A DNA stretch of 64,000 nt from Mactromeris polynyma (Eukaryota; Mollusca; Bivalvia; Venerida; Mactridae), in the NCBI GenBank assembly GCA_032209605.1, contig JASFXZ010000078.1, positions 434,001-498,000 of the forward strand, read 5' to 3'. Positions 43,091 through 55,815 of this stretch are shown piece after piece; the first letter of the stretch is position 1; each line of letters starts with the position of its first letter. The position numbers and the translations under genes are program-made. Under the pieces are notes generated by a model. The model did not search any database. It was given only the letters and a program-made list of their open reading frames with translations, and was not told where the DNA came from.

Positions 43091-43795
43091 CTAATCATCA
43101 TCACCGAGGCTTGTCCCGCAATATTCTGGTGAGGAAGAACTGATTTCCGATGCATTCGATCTTATTCGGTCATTTTCCATACAAATAATGTCATGTCCAC
43201 GATTTTTATAGCAAACACTGTTACTCGGAATTTTGCCATCGCTCCCGTCGTCAGAAACAGAATCTTTCTTCTGAAAGTCTACCACATTGGATAGTAGTTT
43301 GATATAACGAATGGCAAATCTCAAAATTTCACTCTTGCTGAGTTTCTTATCCGGCGGATGCGTCGGCAACAATCGCCTTAAATCGCTGAATGCAGTGTTC
43401 ACGTTCTGCTGCCGCCATCTTTCTCTTGTGTTGGTATAAACTCTGCGGTTTGACACCCGGCGGTGCGTACCGACGTCGGCCGATAGTTCTCTTCGGCACA
43501 GTTTGTTACGTAGATCTAGCGGTATGTCAGAATGCATATCAGGCGACGACGACAACAACGCACGTGGCGTCGGAAATACTGGTTGTGGAATTCTGTCCAA
43601 ACATATAAAATTTGCTCGACTGACGTCATTGTCCAGAAACACATTATCGTCACTTTCCTCTCTTGTTTCAAAATTGTCTACGTCATCATCGGTCAAACTG
43701 AATGAATCCACCGATATTTCACTCTGATATAGACCCTTTTGGAATGTCAAGTCTCTACACAGCCCGCCAGCTTCGTGTGATAATGCTTGATGCAT
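43091..43795 (-). CDS. TAL1: TAL1/SCL-type bHLH transcription factor, single coding exon
   Basis: 234 residues from the ATG at 43795-43793 to TAG at 43093-43091. The bHLH domain is at about 118-175: basic region [18 protein letters not shown], loop [18 protein letters not shown], helix 2 [28 protein letters not shown] plus [11 protein letters not shown] is the TAL1/LYL1/TAL2 signature. The N-terminal half is acidic and Ser/Asp-rich; the C-terminus ends in a GDDD run. In animals TAL1 dimerises with E proteins, binds CANNTG with GATA and LMO partners, and specifies blood, endothelial and some neural cells. The frame is also open a few codons upstream (TTG AAT AGA ACC), after an AAAACAG that could be a splice acceptor, so a 5' exon is possible. 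Confidence 0.9.
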   Translation of the reverse strand: MHQALSHEAGGLCRDLTFQKGLYQSEISVDSFSLTDDDVDNFETREESDDNVFLDNDVSRANFICLDRIPQPVFPTPRALLSSSPDMHSDIPLDLRNKLCRRELSADVGTHRRVSNRRVYTNTRERWRQQNVNTAFSDLRRLLPTHPPDKKLSKSEILRFAIRYIKLLSNVVDFQKKDSVSDDGSDGKIPSNSVCYKNRGHDIICMENDRIRSNASEISSSSPEYCGTSLGDDD

Positions 43796-43988
43796 GGTTC
43801 TATTCAATTCTGTTTTAAGGTATGATATTTCTTAGTTCGACAATACTCTTCTATACACGGAAACAGTTACTGTAGTATGTTCCTGAAATGATAAAAAAAT
43901 ATTAACGTTGTTATCGAATACCACACTCTTTTAATAACAGCAAGTATAAAATGATGAAGAGAGAGCTAGTATTCCATCAAATTAAATA

Positions 43989-44150
43989 TACAGTCGAACC
44001 TCTTTCATTTAAATTCATCGGGTTCGAACTTTTATTTCGAACAGTACAGTGTACCACTGTACATGGTTTCGAATAGCCCGATTCAATTCGAAGTGTCGAA
44101 GGTATCAACTATTCTGATAGAAGGTTGTCGAATAAACAGGTCCGACTGTA
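43989..44150. repeat. pogo/Tigger-like MITE, second family (CAGTCGAACCTC)
   Basis: TACAGTCGAACCTCTTTCAT on the left, GGTCCGACTGTA on the right, interior full of TTCGAA phrases. About 162 bp, ending in TA on both sides. Located about 200 bp upstream of the TAL1 start. Confidence 0.7.
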
Positions 44151-44439
44151 CATAGTTTGAATGGTGGATGATGTAATGCTTAGTGCACTCATTTAAAGTA
44201 CTCCGTTTTGTAACGCCAATAAAACATAATAAATATTATTGACCGCTTGTTCTTTAGCCATATACTTTCTGCAACATTAAATTGAGTTAGTGCTCTAAGA
44301 ATGAAATAAATTTAAATTTATGATAAAGAATATCATTGTCTTCCCGCATATTTCAAACTAGAAGCAAAAACAATACATGATACTTTATACATCGCCAATG
44401 GCTGTATGAGGGTACTTATAACTTTCAGCTCTCGTCAAG

Positions 44440-44525
44440 GGTTCTAAGTGGTAGATGGTCAATCCTAAATCCTTGTGCACAAATTCAAACCCACCTGCAT
44501 CTAAATTAACCACTTAGCCACACCC
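44440..44525 (-). repeat. Worn tRNA-like SINE head
   Basis: Minus-strand GTGTGGCTAAGTGGTTAATT (A-box-like) and GTGGGTTTGAATTTGTGC (B-box-like). Confidence 0.5.
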
Positions 44526-46040
44526 TTAAACAGTTGAATGATCATGTTTATAATCTGCAACAAACAAATAACCTTTATACAATCTAGTATCATTTCTAGA
44601 ATTACAAGATACCCCAGCAACTTGTAAATAAAACCTATTATTGCGTTGTATAAATTCAGATTAATTTCAATTTTGCAAATTGTCTGATCTAATAATAACA
44701 TGCTTGTCTTCCTTCATAACATTAATATGTTTAATACATCGGCATACTAAATTAAAATGAAATTTACGACTTATGAATTAAATGTTATCATAAAGTCTTC
44801 ATAAAATATCTAATGTTTAATATTTCCTTGGAAATTTATGTGAACCGAGTTTTAGAGAATAAGTGGATTTATTCAACTTGAAACACTCGTGCTTTGTATT
44901 CGTACGCGCATTCCCACGAACCACGTTGCATACTACATGCATTCATATACAACCGAGTATTTCAGTTATCTAAATGAAATTTAAATCAAATATTTAATAT
45001 ACTGATGAAATATATAAGATGCAATTCTACACGAGTGTTTGATAGCCTATGAAGTGATGTTTATACGACCTGCTGTGAAATTGTTTACAAATTAAAATAA
45101 TTTACAGTTAGAAAATTGACGGTAAGTGCGTTCAACGAATCTAAAAATGTAGACAGAAATACATTATGAATAACGAATCAACATTCATTTACTCGTTTAA
45201 ATGATTAGATACTGGTACCATGAATTTTGTGCAATAATTTAGCCCGTAATTATCTTATCAAATATGAAATTTTAGTGTCATTACTGTAACAAATTCTTCG
45301 GATAACGTTTGGATAATGTAACATTTTACGACTCGATCTTGTCGTCTGTTTACAAATCTAAAGATCTAGTGTAAATATGCCTTAGTTTTATTTGAAACTG
45401 AAATGAAACAGAAATCAAAGAAAAATGATATAAATGTGATGATATTTGAAAATCAAAACAGGTACATCCTTTGAATTAGCCACGATCTAATCTCGTATGA
45501 CCCAATCATCGTCCGGTGGTACGGTATCAGTTGCAATCGCAACACTAATGCTCGAATCTTTTTCACAGCAAAAGTTATTGTGTGGATCTGCGTTTCATGA
45601 TATAATGTATTATCCATTTGCAAATTATATATACGACACTGTCTTCAAAACTTCAAGGGATGAACTTTAACACGCACCTGATCAGTCGTATAGATAAATT
45701 AAAAACGTAAATTAATATTGCAGGAATACATACAGTATGTAGATTAAATGCGTACTTGAATCGTGTATATTGGTATTTTGTTTCGTTCCAATATTAAGTA
45801 CAATGTTTAACTTGTACTTGAGTACACAGTTTACGAAGCTAAACGTTTCAACAGAGCATCACAGAAGCATAGTGCGGACTGATTTGTGCCACGTCGTATT
45901 TGCTAGGCGCCTTCCCCCCATGCATGTGCTATGTTTCTACTTGTCGCTACGCCAAGTAACACAAAACCCCACCAAAAAAGCTGTTTGTTGTGTTTTCGAC
46001 ATGTCGCCTTGACACCCCACCAACCCACCATCAAATCATG
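44526..46040. other. Intergenic, no gene recognised
   Basis: AT-rich sequence upstream of TAL1. Small open frames have no recognisable domain. This is where TAL1 enhancers could lie, but no motif cluster stood out. Confidence 0.4.
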
Positions 46041-46057
46041 TCTCAAATTAGCCACCA

Positions 46058-46130
46058 TAGAGAACAGAATAGAACAGAATATATTTTATTTCGGCATTTA
46101 AGTATAACTCTCCATTCAATAAGTAAATTT
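46058..46130 (-). repeat. (AGAAC)n and adjoining retroelement-like tail
   Basis: AGAACAGAATAGAACAGAAT followed by ATATTTTATTTCGGC. The same arrangement (AACAGAACAGAAC... then ACATTTTATTAAG) is at 53,094-53,160, suggesting the 3' tails of a minus-oriented non-LTR element. Confidence 0.45.
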
Positions 46131-46989
46131 AAACATGTACTCGGTACATACGAATTGCTGCTAATTAACTGTCCGTGAATTTTACGGCTTTCACAACATT
46201 TGACAAATTCTTTAATCTGCAAATACACTTTTATAATATCAAACAAAACGCGTGAATATTTGATTATGCTTCTTTAACTTATTAAAAAGTTTACCATCGT
46301 AGTTTGATACATTCATAAACAAACGCACTCGGATAACCCCGACATGGAAATGACGAACGTCAAAAATTGTTTCCAAGTCGTAGTTGATAATTGTAAGGAA
46401 CCAAATGTCAAATTGTATCAACATAACAGAAATCAGGTGTCTGGAAATAATCATATATACAAGCAAATTCTTTTAGAAAACATCTAAACTAAAAATGTTC
46501 AAGTCAGTTTTCCAAAGAAAAGCATGGGATGATATATAGATCCGATGTAATGAGAGATAACACTGTTTTATTGCCGTACATTTGACAAAAAGCTGACGAA
46601 AGAAGTAAAACAGTTGTGTGCACTTGATTAACCGTCCTGGTTCTGGTAAAACATACCCTGGGTCTGGAGACAATCGAATTACTTTTGAATAATAGTAATA
46701 GTCTGTCTGGAAGAATAAATCTTACTACAATTGAACATCGCCCTTGGAATAGATCGTAGATTACGGATAGGAATATGATATATATACTATTATGATAATC
46801 TCAGGAAATTAAACTTGACATGATATTAAACTCACGGTGAATGTGGAATATTATGAATGAATGGGTAAAACACAAATCTGATGATTTTTACGAATGTATT
46901 TTACAAGAGAACTAACAGAGCTTTCATTAGAAACGGACTAAGATTTATCAACGTGCGTGTGTACTAAACAAATACACTAAAACATTTCT

Positions 46990-47287
46990 TTTTTGTATTT
47001 GCGTTTATTTATCGTCGCCACCGGTTTCCCATATGGGCGACGCCTCCAGAAGAATGTTAGTCATATTAGAGTTGTTGGAGGATAGTGCATGATACAGGAG
47101 ATGCCACAGTTCCAGAAGCACACCTGGTTCTTTTACGTGCTCGATGTAAAGCATCATACACGCGACCTCGGTTTGTTTAAAAGTCTCGTCTGAAAGACTG
47201 TTAGTACGGTCAGTGATGGAGCGAAGAATCGAACCAGCGATCCCTAGATTACAAGTCCAGCGCATTACCACTGGACCACGGATCCGC
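46990..47287 (-). repeat. tRNA-derived SINE, nearly complete
   Basis: On the minus strand: GGATCCGTGGTCCAGTGGTA (A box), GCTGGTTCGATTCTTCGC (B box), then AAACAAACCGAGGTCGCGTG, CACGTAAAAGAACCAGG and an end near GGCGACGATAAATAAACGC. The GAGGTC-CGTG and CGTAAAAGAACC phrases are a conserved SINE body as I recall from molluscs. The 88-codon frame through it is incidental. Confidence 0.7.
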
Positions 47288-47744
47288 TACAACACACATT
47301 TCTTATTTGTCACTTGCTTGTAAATACTTTTTAAATTGGAAATGACAATACAACGATGCAAACACACCATCATGTATATAAATTCTTCGTGCAACTTTTC
47401 TGAAATTGTTGAACCTCAGTTGAAATGTACGACAGAACAACAAGAACAATACTAACATAAACGTTATTAAGTAGTAAAATATGGTATGGCCTCTTCAATA
47501 AAAGCAAATTGACCAATTAGATAGTTTGCTCAGCGTATGTTTCAATGTAATCGTATGAAGAGCTTAATGAAGTGAAAAAATACTGAATGTATGTAGTAAC
47601 CCAACTGTTCACCCAATTAAACCCAGCATGTACGTGCAAGATTACAACTGTAGTTAGTACGTAGTGTATTTATAAAGATGCGATTACATAATACAGTAAA
47701 AATTTCTCCAGAGCCACTCAACACCATTTGATAGTTGCAACATT

Positions 47745-47880
47745 CGACTGTTGTTGAAAGGTTGTTGTTCATGAGAGGTTAAATTTGTGGTAATTTTACT
47801 ACGGGAAAATTTATAATGTTGTTGAAGAGAGGTTGTTTCTCAAGAAAGGCTTCTCTGGATGGGTTGCGCTGTATTGTAAG
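47745..47880. repeat. GTTGTTGnAGAGAGGTTG repeat
   Basis: GACTGTTGTTGAAAGGTTGT, GTTGTTGAAGAGAGGTTGT and TTCTCTGGATGGGTTGCGCT. Relatives are at 930, 2,240 and 22,450. Confidence 0.4.
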
Positions 47881-49999
47881 TTTAATTTAAGAGGTTTGTG
47901 AACTTGGCGCCTACTGGGTTTTGAATTGAACAATACACGCCTGTTTGAAAGAGGACCATCGTGTATACAGTCTTTAAATACACATGTACGTCTATTCGAC
48001 AAAAGCATACCAGGAAATGATAAGGAATGGATAAGACACGTTTTAGTTGATGTTTGCCCGATTCTTCTTCTCCATAAAATACAGGTTCATTACGTGTTAT
48101 AATAACAGCAATATATTATTTGACGATAAACACAATTTCTTAAATATGACATTATTAAATGTGGGATTTCTGCATTGAGAAAACAACAGATCTAGTAAAT
48201 CAGAATTCTCGTAATCAGTGTCTGTAACAAAACCCGCTGCATGAGTTCTCAACCCGTCGTCAGCTGTCATATCTTTAGAGTAATTGGTATAAAAATAATT
48301 CTTAAGCGTAAAAGAATAAAAACATTTGTTTCAGTAAGTTGGATTTAATATTGGTATAGAAAGGCACGCACGTACGCAACAAAACACCGGGTTGAGGAAA
48401 CAATAGATGACCAATTAGCAACAGTATCAGTTTATGTTTCAACACCATTTATGAGATTTCCTTCTTTACAGATCGTATTTCTCTCTTCAATGAACAATTA
48501 ACAGCACACCTGTACTCCACGTAAAATGGTGAGTTTTTTTCTTACTCAAACAAAGTGCTAACAAATGGTAAAGCAAACTGACATATGCAAGGTGTAGACT
48601 TTGGTGTTATTATTGTTATTAGTTTGTTGAATTTAACATTTCTGAATATCATAAATCCATTTTATCACATAGCTTGCACTCCAGGAGTGGCATAAAGCAG
48701 TGACATAGATGTCATATGTAACTAGTTAAAACAATCTATTTTTGGTGTAATGTGATAAATAGAATCTTACATTCGTGCTTATTTGATATTGTTTTTATGA
48801 AACTCGTCGACTGAAACGAATATGACGCTCGTGTAAGATCCTCTATTTATTATAATTACGGTTAATATACATTAGAATCTTCATTTTCAAATCTTCATGA
48901 AAAGTGCATGGTCACGCATATCATAGTTGAGTTTATATGTTCATATCATAAAAAAACCCAGACAGCTGATGTATGTGTACATGCCATTTATTGTAAAGGA
49001 CGATTAGGTAGAAACAATAAAAAATTATAAAAATAACATTATCTACCGATGAACATAGATGAGGTATACAAACACCTCTATACGTATATGATGCGCCAAG
49101 TCATGTATTATACATGTATACAATCAAATGTGAATGTACATATTCCTTACATCAGCGTGTTCTGTATAGCATTGTTATTTATGAGCAAGTTTTACTGACT
49201 ACTCTTATTCACGTTGTGGCCACCGAAGACATACACAATGATAACAAATTAGTGGTTTCGAAGTGCTCCAATTGACAATTATTTAAACACATGCGTAACA
49301 TATCAATTCATATAACAAAGAGTTTTATCTTTTGTCTTACTGCCGTTATTGCATCTAGACATACTTTGTTATGTTTGCTTTTTACCTACATGTGAATTTC
49401 AAAGTAGGAGGACTATATTTTATATTAACTGTATCCTCATTTGTTTGCAAAGAGTGACAATGAATTTTTATATGTTATATAATGTTTCATTTCGTACCGT
49501 ACGATTCATTGATGAATTACAACGTGCTTTATGGTGTCTATTTTAGCACATCTTATATTGTATGCATTATAAGTTATAACTGTATATTATTGGAACCAAA
49601 ATGGAAAAATGTAGAATTATTTCACTACATAAAATCATTCTATTAAAAGGAAACAATACAAAAAAACGTTATACAATAACGTATTAGTACTGAACTTAAT
49701 GTCATGCCGAAGTTCACTATCTTTTTTCCACATATTTTACAATTCCTGATCAAAATGAGTGTGCAAATAAGTTAATGTATAGATTTCTACCAGTTTTATT
49801 TATTAAAATAATGATCTGTAACTGGATAAGTTGAAGTATGTTTCATTAAATATTGTACAGATAAATTGATTGTTCAATGATTAATGTTATACATTGTCCT
49901 GTAAGCCTGAATACTGACTAGCGCATTACTGATAAGCAGTAGCATCTTAATCGTATTTTTAAAGTTTACACACACTTCGAACTGCAAACAACAAGGAAC
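47881..49999. other. Intergenic, no gene recognised
   Basis: Uniform AT-rich sequence without long open frames, satellites or recognisable repeats. Confidence 0.45.
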
Positions 50000-50115
50000 A
50001 CATAGAGTGTAGAGTGCCTGACTACTGGTCCGAAGGCCGCGGGTTGGAGCCTGACATGGTGCAGATTCGTCCGTGATCTTCAGTGTCCCTGGAGAAGGCT
50101 CGAGTACAGGTTTGA
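50000..50115 (+). repeat. Partial tRNA-like SINE
   Basis: GAGTGCCTGACTACTGGTCC, then GGCCGCGGGTTGGAGCCTG (B-box-like) and CCCTGGAGAAGGCTCGAG. The A-box side is weak. Confidence 0.45.
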
Positions 50116-51216
50116 AGCACAGGGAGGAATCAAAGAGCGTGATTAATATAAATTTTGATAACTTGTTTCACAATCGATGTAAATACACAAGTCAAAAACA
50201 GTATGCTTATTGGACGTGGATAACATTCCGTTATTTCAATACATTTTTGTATTAAGTTTACAAAATACAGCGTATCATGTTTATATAACGGTCTTCTCTG
50301 CTGCATCCTATTTATTTAAATCAAGCCCTTAAAGTTGAGATTGTTTATTTATAAGATTGTGTCTTTCTCTCAATGTTTTAGATCGTGCATCGTGCATCAG
50401 ATGTTGCTAACAATCACACCTTTGTCAAAACTAACCTATCTCACACGAAATCTCAATTCCTCTGAAATTGAAATCATTTCAACGTACGCAATCAACAAAG
50501 ATTAGGTATGCTAAAGTGACAGACCCTGAAATAAATGTTACGTTATGTTAGGGGAATGAATGTGTGTAAATTATATATCTAAATGTTTACGCACTACTTG
50601 AGAAGAAAAAACACGCGTATGTCCGGTTATATAGATTTGGTGGTTGAGTAAATTTAGACGAAACTATTTTCCGGTTTGAAAGTACGTTTGTAGTGAAGAT
50701 GTCCGGGTTTGTGTAAAACTATGTACAGATCATCATAAAGATATAATAATAATGTTAAAAAGATGTTTTTTTTCTTTTTTAGACACTTGGGACACAATGA
50801 TCTGATATTATATGAACGCTTACACAGATATAATCTTAACATTATCGTAACAAAATAGTACAAACGACCATATTTCCGTGTATTGTTGTTACGATGATTA
50901 GAGATAATTCTCATGATTGTTTTTTTATTCCACTTAGAAAAAAAACATAGTAATCATTGTATAATTAATGGTACTGAACACATTCATTTAGTAATTGTAT
51001 CATTAAATAGTTGAACTAAATGGGTTTACAGACTACAGAAAATGGTGATTTTTAAAAATATTTGGTCATGACTGAGACCTTCTTTTCTTCAAGATACTCA
51101 CATCATCTGTATAATATTGATCACTTAATAATGTGGTGGATATTTACGTCCTTTCGTAAAATAATAATTAAATTGAACGCGAAACCTTTTTTTTTATAAT
51201 ACTATTATTATAAATT

Positions 51217-51352
51217 TGATGGAGAAGTTGCCGGCTCCTTGTGGAAGGGTAAGTTAGTACTGGTAAGAATTCAGTCCAGGTGAACCGGCCGCCGTATATA
51301 ACTGAAATATCGTTGAGAAACGGCGTTAAACCCGATGAAACAAACAATAAAT
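51217..51352 (-). repeat. SINE-type dispersed repeat, copy B
   Basis: Reverse complement of 7,211-7,372: GAAGTTGCCGGCTCCTTGTG, TCCAGGTGAACCGGCCGCCG, ATATCGTTGAGAAACGGCG and CCGATGAAACAAACAA. It lacks about 15 bp (the ACCAGTTTTT part) relative to copy A. Confidence 0.75.
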
Positions 51353-51874
51353 TTGACGCAATCATGAAAGTGAATATATGCGCCAAAGTTGAATTAAAAA
51401 ATAACATGTAAAGTGGTTGATCATTCAGGATGTAAGACAACGTGCTAATGTGTGATAAAAATCACAGTTTCATGGAAAACAACACTCTTAAGTAAAACAT
51501 TTGTCAATCGAAAACCCAAAACCATTTTCATCATATTAGATTTATTTCTTATTCAATAATATAACAAAGTTTGGTGTAAATTCCATTTAATTTTAATGTT
51601 AAAGTCACTGTAGACATATTGAAGCAACACTCTAGTAGTTTAAAACTTGTATTACTCACACTCGATTATATCTTCCTGTAAAAAACCCAGTACTAGCAAC
51701 TTATAAAGGGATTGTAATGTTCTCGGCTCAATCTCGCCAAAGGTGGAATTCAACCTTAGACATTCGGTTGAGGAGTGAGACGTTCTACACTTCGACCCCT
51801 ATGCCTCCGTCTGTACATTCTGATAAAGAATTCATATTCAATAGTGTAAAATAAGGAAACGACAAATCTTGGTG

Positions 51875-51955
51875 CATATTCGCGACAATTTAAGTTCGCG
51901 GGTTCGTTCCAACCGCGAAAACCGCGTACTTAAATGTGCGAAATCATTTCTTGTT
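51875..51955. repeat. CGCGAAAACCGCG hairpin repeat
   Basis: TTCGCGACAATTTAAGTTCG, CGGGTTCGTTCC, AACCGCGAAAACCGCG and ACTTAAATGTGCGAAAT form overlapping inverted repeats. Possibly related to 3,885-4,010. Confidence 0.45.
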
Positions 51956-52244
51956 CTACAGTATTCTAATTGTTTTACAGACAGAACAAGTGAAGGTTAG
52001 TACAGGGACGTTGGAACCACCGTCCCTGAAGCGATTAAGTACTCTTTTCACATGTCATTCAGTCTCACAATTTGTAATGATTCCAACAACACCATCAACC
52101 ATTTACAGCGTTTTTTTTTATATTTTACCCTTGACTGTCATACATTAGTTTAAACTTACTTTTGTGAAACAGGTTATTTTAACTTAGATTAATCACTCGG
52201 TGACTACATCATGGATTTCTATACTCGCGCCTAATTCCGGGAAT

Positions 52245-52350
52245 GTGAAGATAAGGAAGATTGGGACTCGAATGGGCAAGACAATCGGATCAGGAGTCGG
52301 GCGCTCAATCCCCAACACCATCATACCGCCCTTTGTCAAACATTTCAAGT
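52245..52350 (-). repeat. tRNA-like SINE fragment
   Basis: Minus-strand GGGCGGTATGATGGTGTTGG, GCGCCCGACTCCTGATCCG and CCATTCGAGTCCCAATC. Related to 26,060-26,245. Confidence 0.5.
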
Positions 52351-53093
52351 GAAGCGCTACTTGCAAGGTTTAAGCAGTGTCAACGTCAAAGTCAAAGACA
52401 ACTAGGGATATCACAACCACATTAACCGCACATTTACTCTATCTTAAGACGCTATGAATGTGTGTATATCCTAACAAAGACATGACGGAGTGTGACAACT
52501 TGAAATACTATAAGTGAAGTGGCGTAGAGTAGAGATCTTGGTCCGCTATCAAACTATAAATCTACAACTTCAGCAATAATTGGAGATGTAACTTAACATT
52601 TGGCACTTCATTTGGTATAAAATATTCTTAAATCACGTGACGAGTAGTAACGTATAAGCGGCGCAAAGAAAATTGTAGCTGAATATAAAATATAATGTTA
52701 CATCGAAAAAATGAGGTTCGAAATTTTCAAAGTTAGGAAGATCATGCGATCAAACTCCGGATATGGTTTATAATACATTGCGAAGTGAACAAAGTCATCA
52801 TTAGGCTATTTTGTCCCGATGCGAATATGCGGCTTAAGAAAATCACTATTCTTTTGTGACTATTTCCAGTCAAGTGTTTATGGTAGATTTGTGCCCATCT
52901 ACTCAATAGAAGTCTTTGTCCTTATTTCACTTTCTCCAGAACAAATGATTTCACATTAAAAGTAAAATCCTAAATTTCGTATTGAAAACAAATTGATTAC
53001 GGTATAATAATGACTTATATCACACACAAACAATTGAATAAGCTGTTGGAAAATTACACCATCTATTTATCGCTGGCCTCAGTTTTCATGTAT

Positions 53094-53145
53094 AACAGAA
53101 CAGAACAGAACAGAACAGAACAGAACAGAACAGAACAGAACATAC
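53094..53145. repeat. (CAGAA)n pentanucleotide microsatellite
   Basis: About nine uninterrupted CAGAA units followed by CATACATTTTATTAAG. Confidence 0.9.
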
Positions 53146-54299
53146 ATTTTATTAAGACTTGTACAATGTATACATGGACTACAACACATACATGTATATA
53201 TTCATTTTGTCAACGTGTTAGTTAGCGGTATTGTACAACAATATATACATAGGAATAAGGCATATATTACACAAATTAGTTTGAAATAAATCGTCGGTGG
53301 TCGAACTAAACATTTAACTTTCAACAGTTAATAAAGTATTTCTTACCACTAGAGTTTCTTTAACATACAATGCAAGTTTACTAATTTTAATTCTATCATC
53401 AGTTTTCAATAGTTGCAAAAAATTGTACACAGAATAATGCATGCAGTAACAACGTTTTAAATATTTTTTCAAAGATTAGCATAACTTGGACAAATACAAG
53501 TATAGCCACAGAAGCTAAAACAGATGGATGAAATTTATTGTCCACGAAGGAGAATAATTATTTTATTTTTATCGTTTCCGAAATCATATTGTCAAAATCT
53601 GTTTTATGTATAAAATAAATCTGGCTTTGAATATGTTAAAACTAATATATTGGTATAAAACATTTTGAAGATACAGTATTATAGCCACAACAGTCTTGAT
53701 AATCCCGATTGTGAAAATACTTTTTTAAATTCAAATGTAAAATAATTAGTAACGGAGAAATTATTGCCAATTTCATTACGAATTTTTTAAAAATAAATTT
53801 ACCGGCCGATACTCGAAAATGTTGTCATCTTTTATAGTAACAGTACAGAAATGTTTCCATTCTTGTTGCTTACTGTTGCTTATTTATCTTATCTTGTTAC
53901 TTTTCTTTACGAGTTATTTCCTTTGTTCTTTTTGTATGTGTACAAATAACAAAGTCATCGAAATAATTAGAAAAAGGAATGTTTTATAAAATACGCAATA
54001 TGTTTACATAGGTACATGCATATATTAATACCCAACTTAACAGTATATATCCAAAGGGTATCTTTCATTTGAAAGACGTGTGCATTCCCTAATAGAATGT
54101 TCGTAACAAATAAATATTAATATTATAATAGTAAATAAATAAAATGACATAGCTAGTACAGAGAAATTTAACAATACGTCGTTTTTAAAGCTGTTTAATG
54201 ATATCTTTTGAAAAGAAAACACCAAGAATCGTGCATACTACACATATTTTGACGACAAATAGTATTGCAAAAATAAGTTGGTACGTATTAACACACAAG
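53146..54299. other. Intergenic, no gene recognised
   Basis: Very AT-rich sequence between the microsatellite and the promoter-like island. No supported feature. Confidence 0.45.
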
Positions 54300-54321
54300 T
54301 TCACAAGAAATAAATACTTAC

Positions 54322-54558
54322 AAACAATCTAGAAAAGTGTCCATAACATCTTCACAAAATCCAACATTTCTCAGTTTTAAAATGCTTTGCTTATTACTGG
54401 ACGAGCTGAGCAGCACATTATGGTCACGTGACTAAAATAATGTTAGCCAATCAGAATGCAAGATAGAAGCATGTTCGCGGATTAAATTCAGACGCACGAC
54501 GCATGAGATGTGGACAGTAAAAATGAGCAGTTCGCGTGCTCTGGTGATTTAAACCTCA
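54322..54558. promoter_or_regulatory. Candidate bidirectional promoter island with divergent splice donors
   Basis: TGGTCACGTGAC (CACGTG palindrome) near 54,420 and AGCCAATCAGAA (CCAAT box) near 54,450 lie between a strong minus-strand donor (TTGTTT|GTAAGTATTT, exon edge 54322) and a plus-strand donor (CCTCA|GTGAGTATTA, exon edge 54558). This is the layout of two divergent first exons. The minus transcript could be a 5' exon of TAL1; the plus transcript could lead towards ALG2 or be non-coding. Confidence 0.3.
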
Positions 54559-55164
54559 GTGAGTATTAACCTTAGCAAACTAAGGCCGTTGCTATTTTAT
54601 AGTAACATTGGAGTGACATAAATAGGAATAAATTCAATTATGAAAATTTGAATTTTTACGCTCGTAAATTTTTATCATTCAGTAATGCAAATGTTTAGGT
54701 GCGGTTTGATGCAAATATTTATCACTCTGTGTGGTTTTAATTGATTAAATTATCTGGGGCAAATCAATGTAATCATGTTTTGAATGGTATATATTTCAAT
54801 CACTAACTACTATACAACTTTATACATGTACTCAACATGCTAACTATATATTCTTTACACTGTAAAAAGTATCACTTTGTTGGAAACATATATCAAATAT
54901 TTTTTGTGTTAATTAAACTTTAATCAAATTAATAATACCTGACATCCAGGGGTCTGTGGGACTGAATTAACTAACATTAACATATGTAACCTTATAGTGG
55001 AGGATCACATCCTTAAAGTCGAAAGTGGGGTCTACTTATACAGCATTGTATTACACTTAATGCAATCATAGAAGACATTCAGAAGGATGCTATGAAGAGG
55101 GTGACAAGTAGAAGGTGAAACAGTTGCAATTGTCTTTTTAGTGGGTATCATTTCCGGCATTAAT

Positions 55165-55815
55165 ACAGTGAAACTTGTATGGTAACCATATAATACAGTC
55201 AAACATGTATGGTAACCATGTAATATAGTCAAACATGTATGGTAACCATGTAATATAGTCAAACATGTATGGTAACCATATAATACAGTCAAACATGTAT
55301 GGTAACCATATAATACAGTCAAATATGTATGGTAACCATATAATACAGTCAAACATGTATGGTAACCATATAATATAGTCAAACATGTTTGGTAACCATA
55401 TAATATAGTCAAACATGTATGGTAACCATATAATACAGTCAAGCATGTATGGTAACCATATAATATAGTCAAACACGTATGGTAACCATATAATACAGTC
55501 AAACATGTATGGTAACCATATAATACAGTCAAACATGTATGGTAACCGTATAATACAGTCAAACATGTATGGTAACCATATAATACAGTCAAACATGTAT
55601 GGTAACCATATAATACAGTCAAACATGTATGGTAACCATATAATATAGTCAAACATGTATGGTAACCATATAATACAGTCAAACATGTATGGTAACCATA
55701 TAATATAGTCAAACATGTATGGTAACCATATAATATAGTCAAACATGTATGGTAACCATATAATACAGTCAAACATGTATGGTAACCATATAATACAGTC
55801 AAACATGTATGGTAA
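55165..55815. repeat. 30-bp satellite, about 21 copies
   Basis: The unit is GTATGGTAACCATATAATAC-AGTCAAACAT (30 bp) and stays in perfect register with AC/AT variation at ATACAG/ATATAG. It contains the palindrome TATGGTAACCATA. The minus strand has no stop in two frames, producing long false open frames. Confidence 0.95.

Noticed and set aside
47005..47271. 88-codon protein frame
   Set aside because: It lies wholly within a tRNA-derived SINE, with A and B boxes and a conserved SINE body in the same strand.
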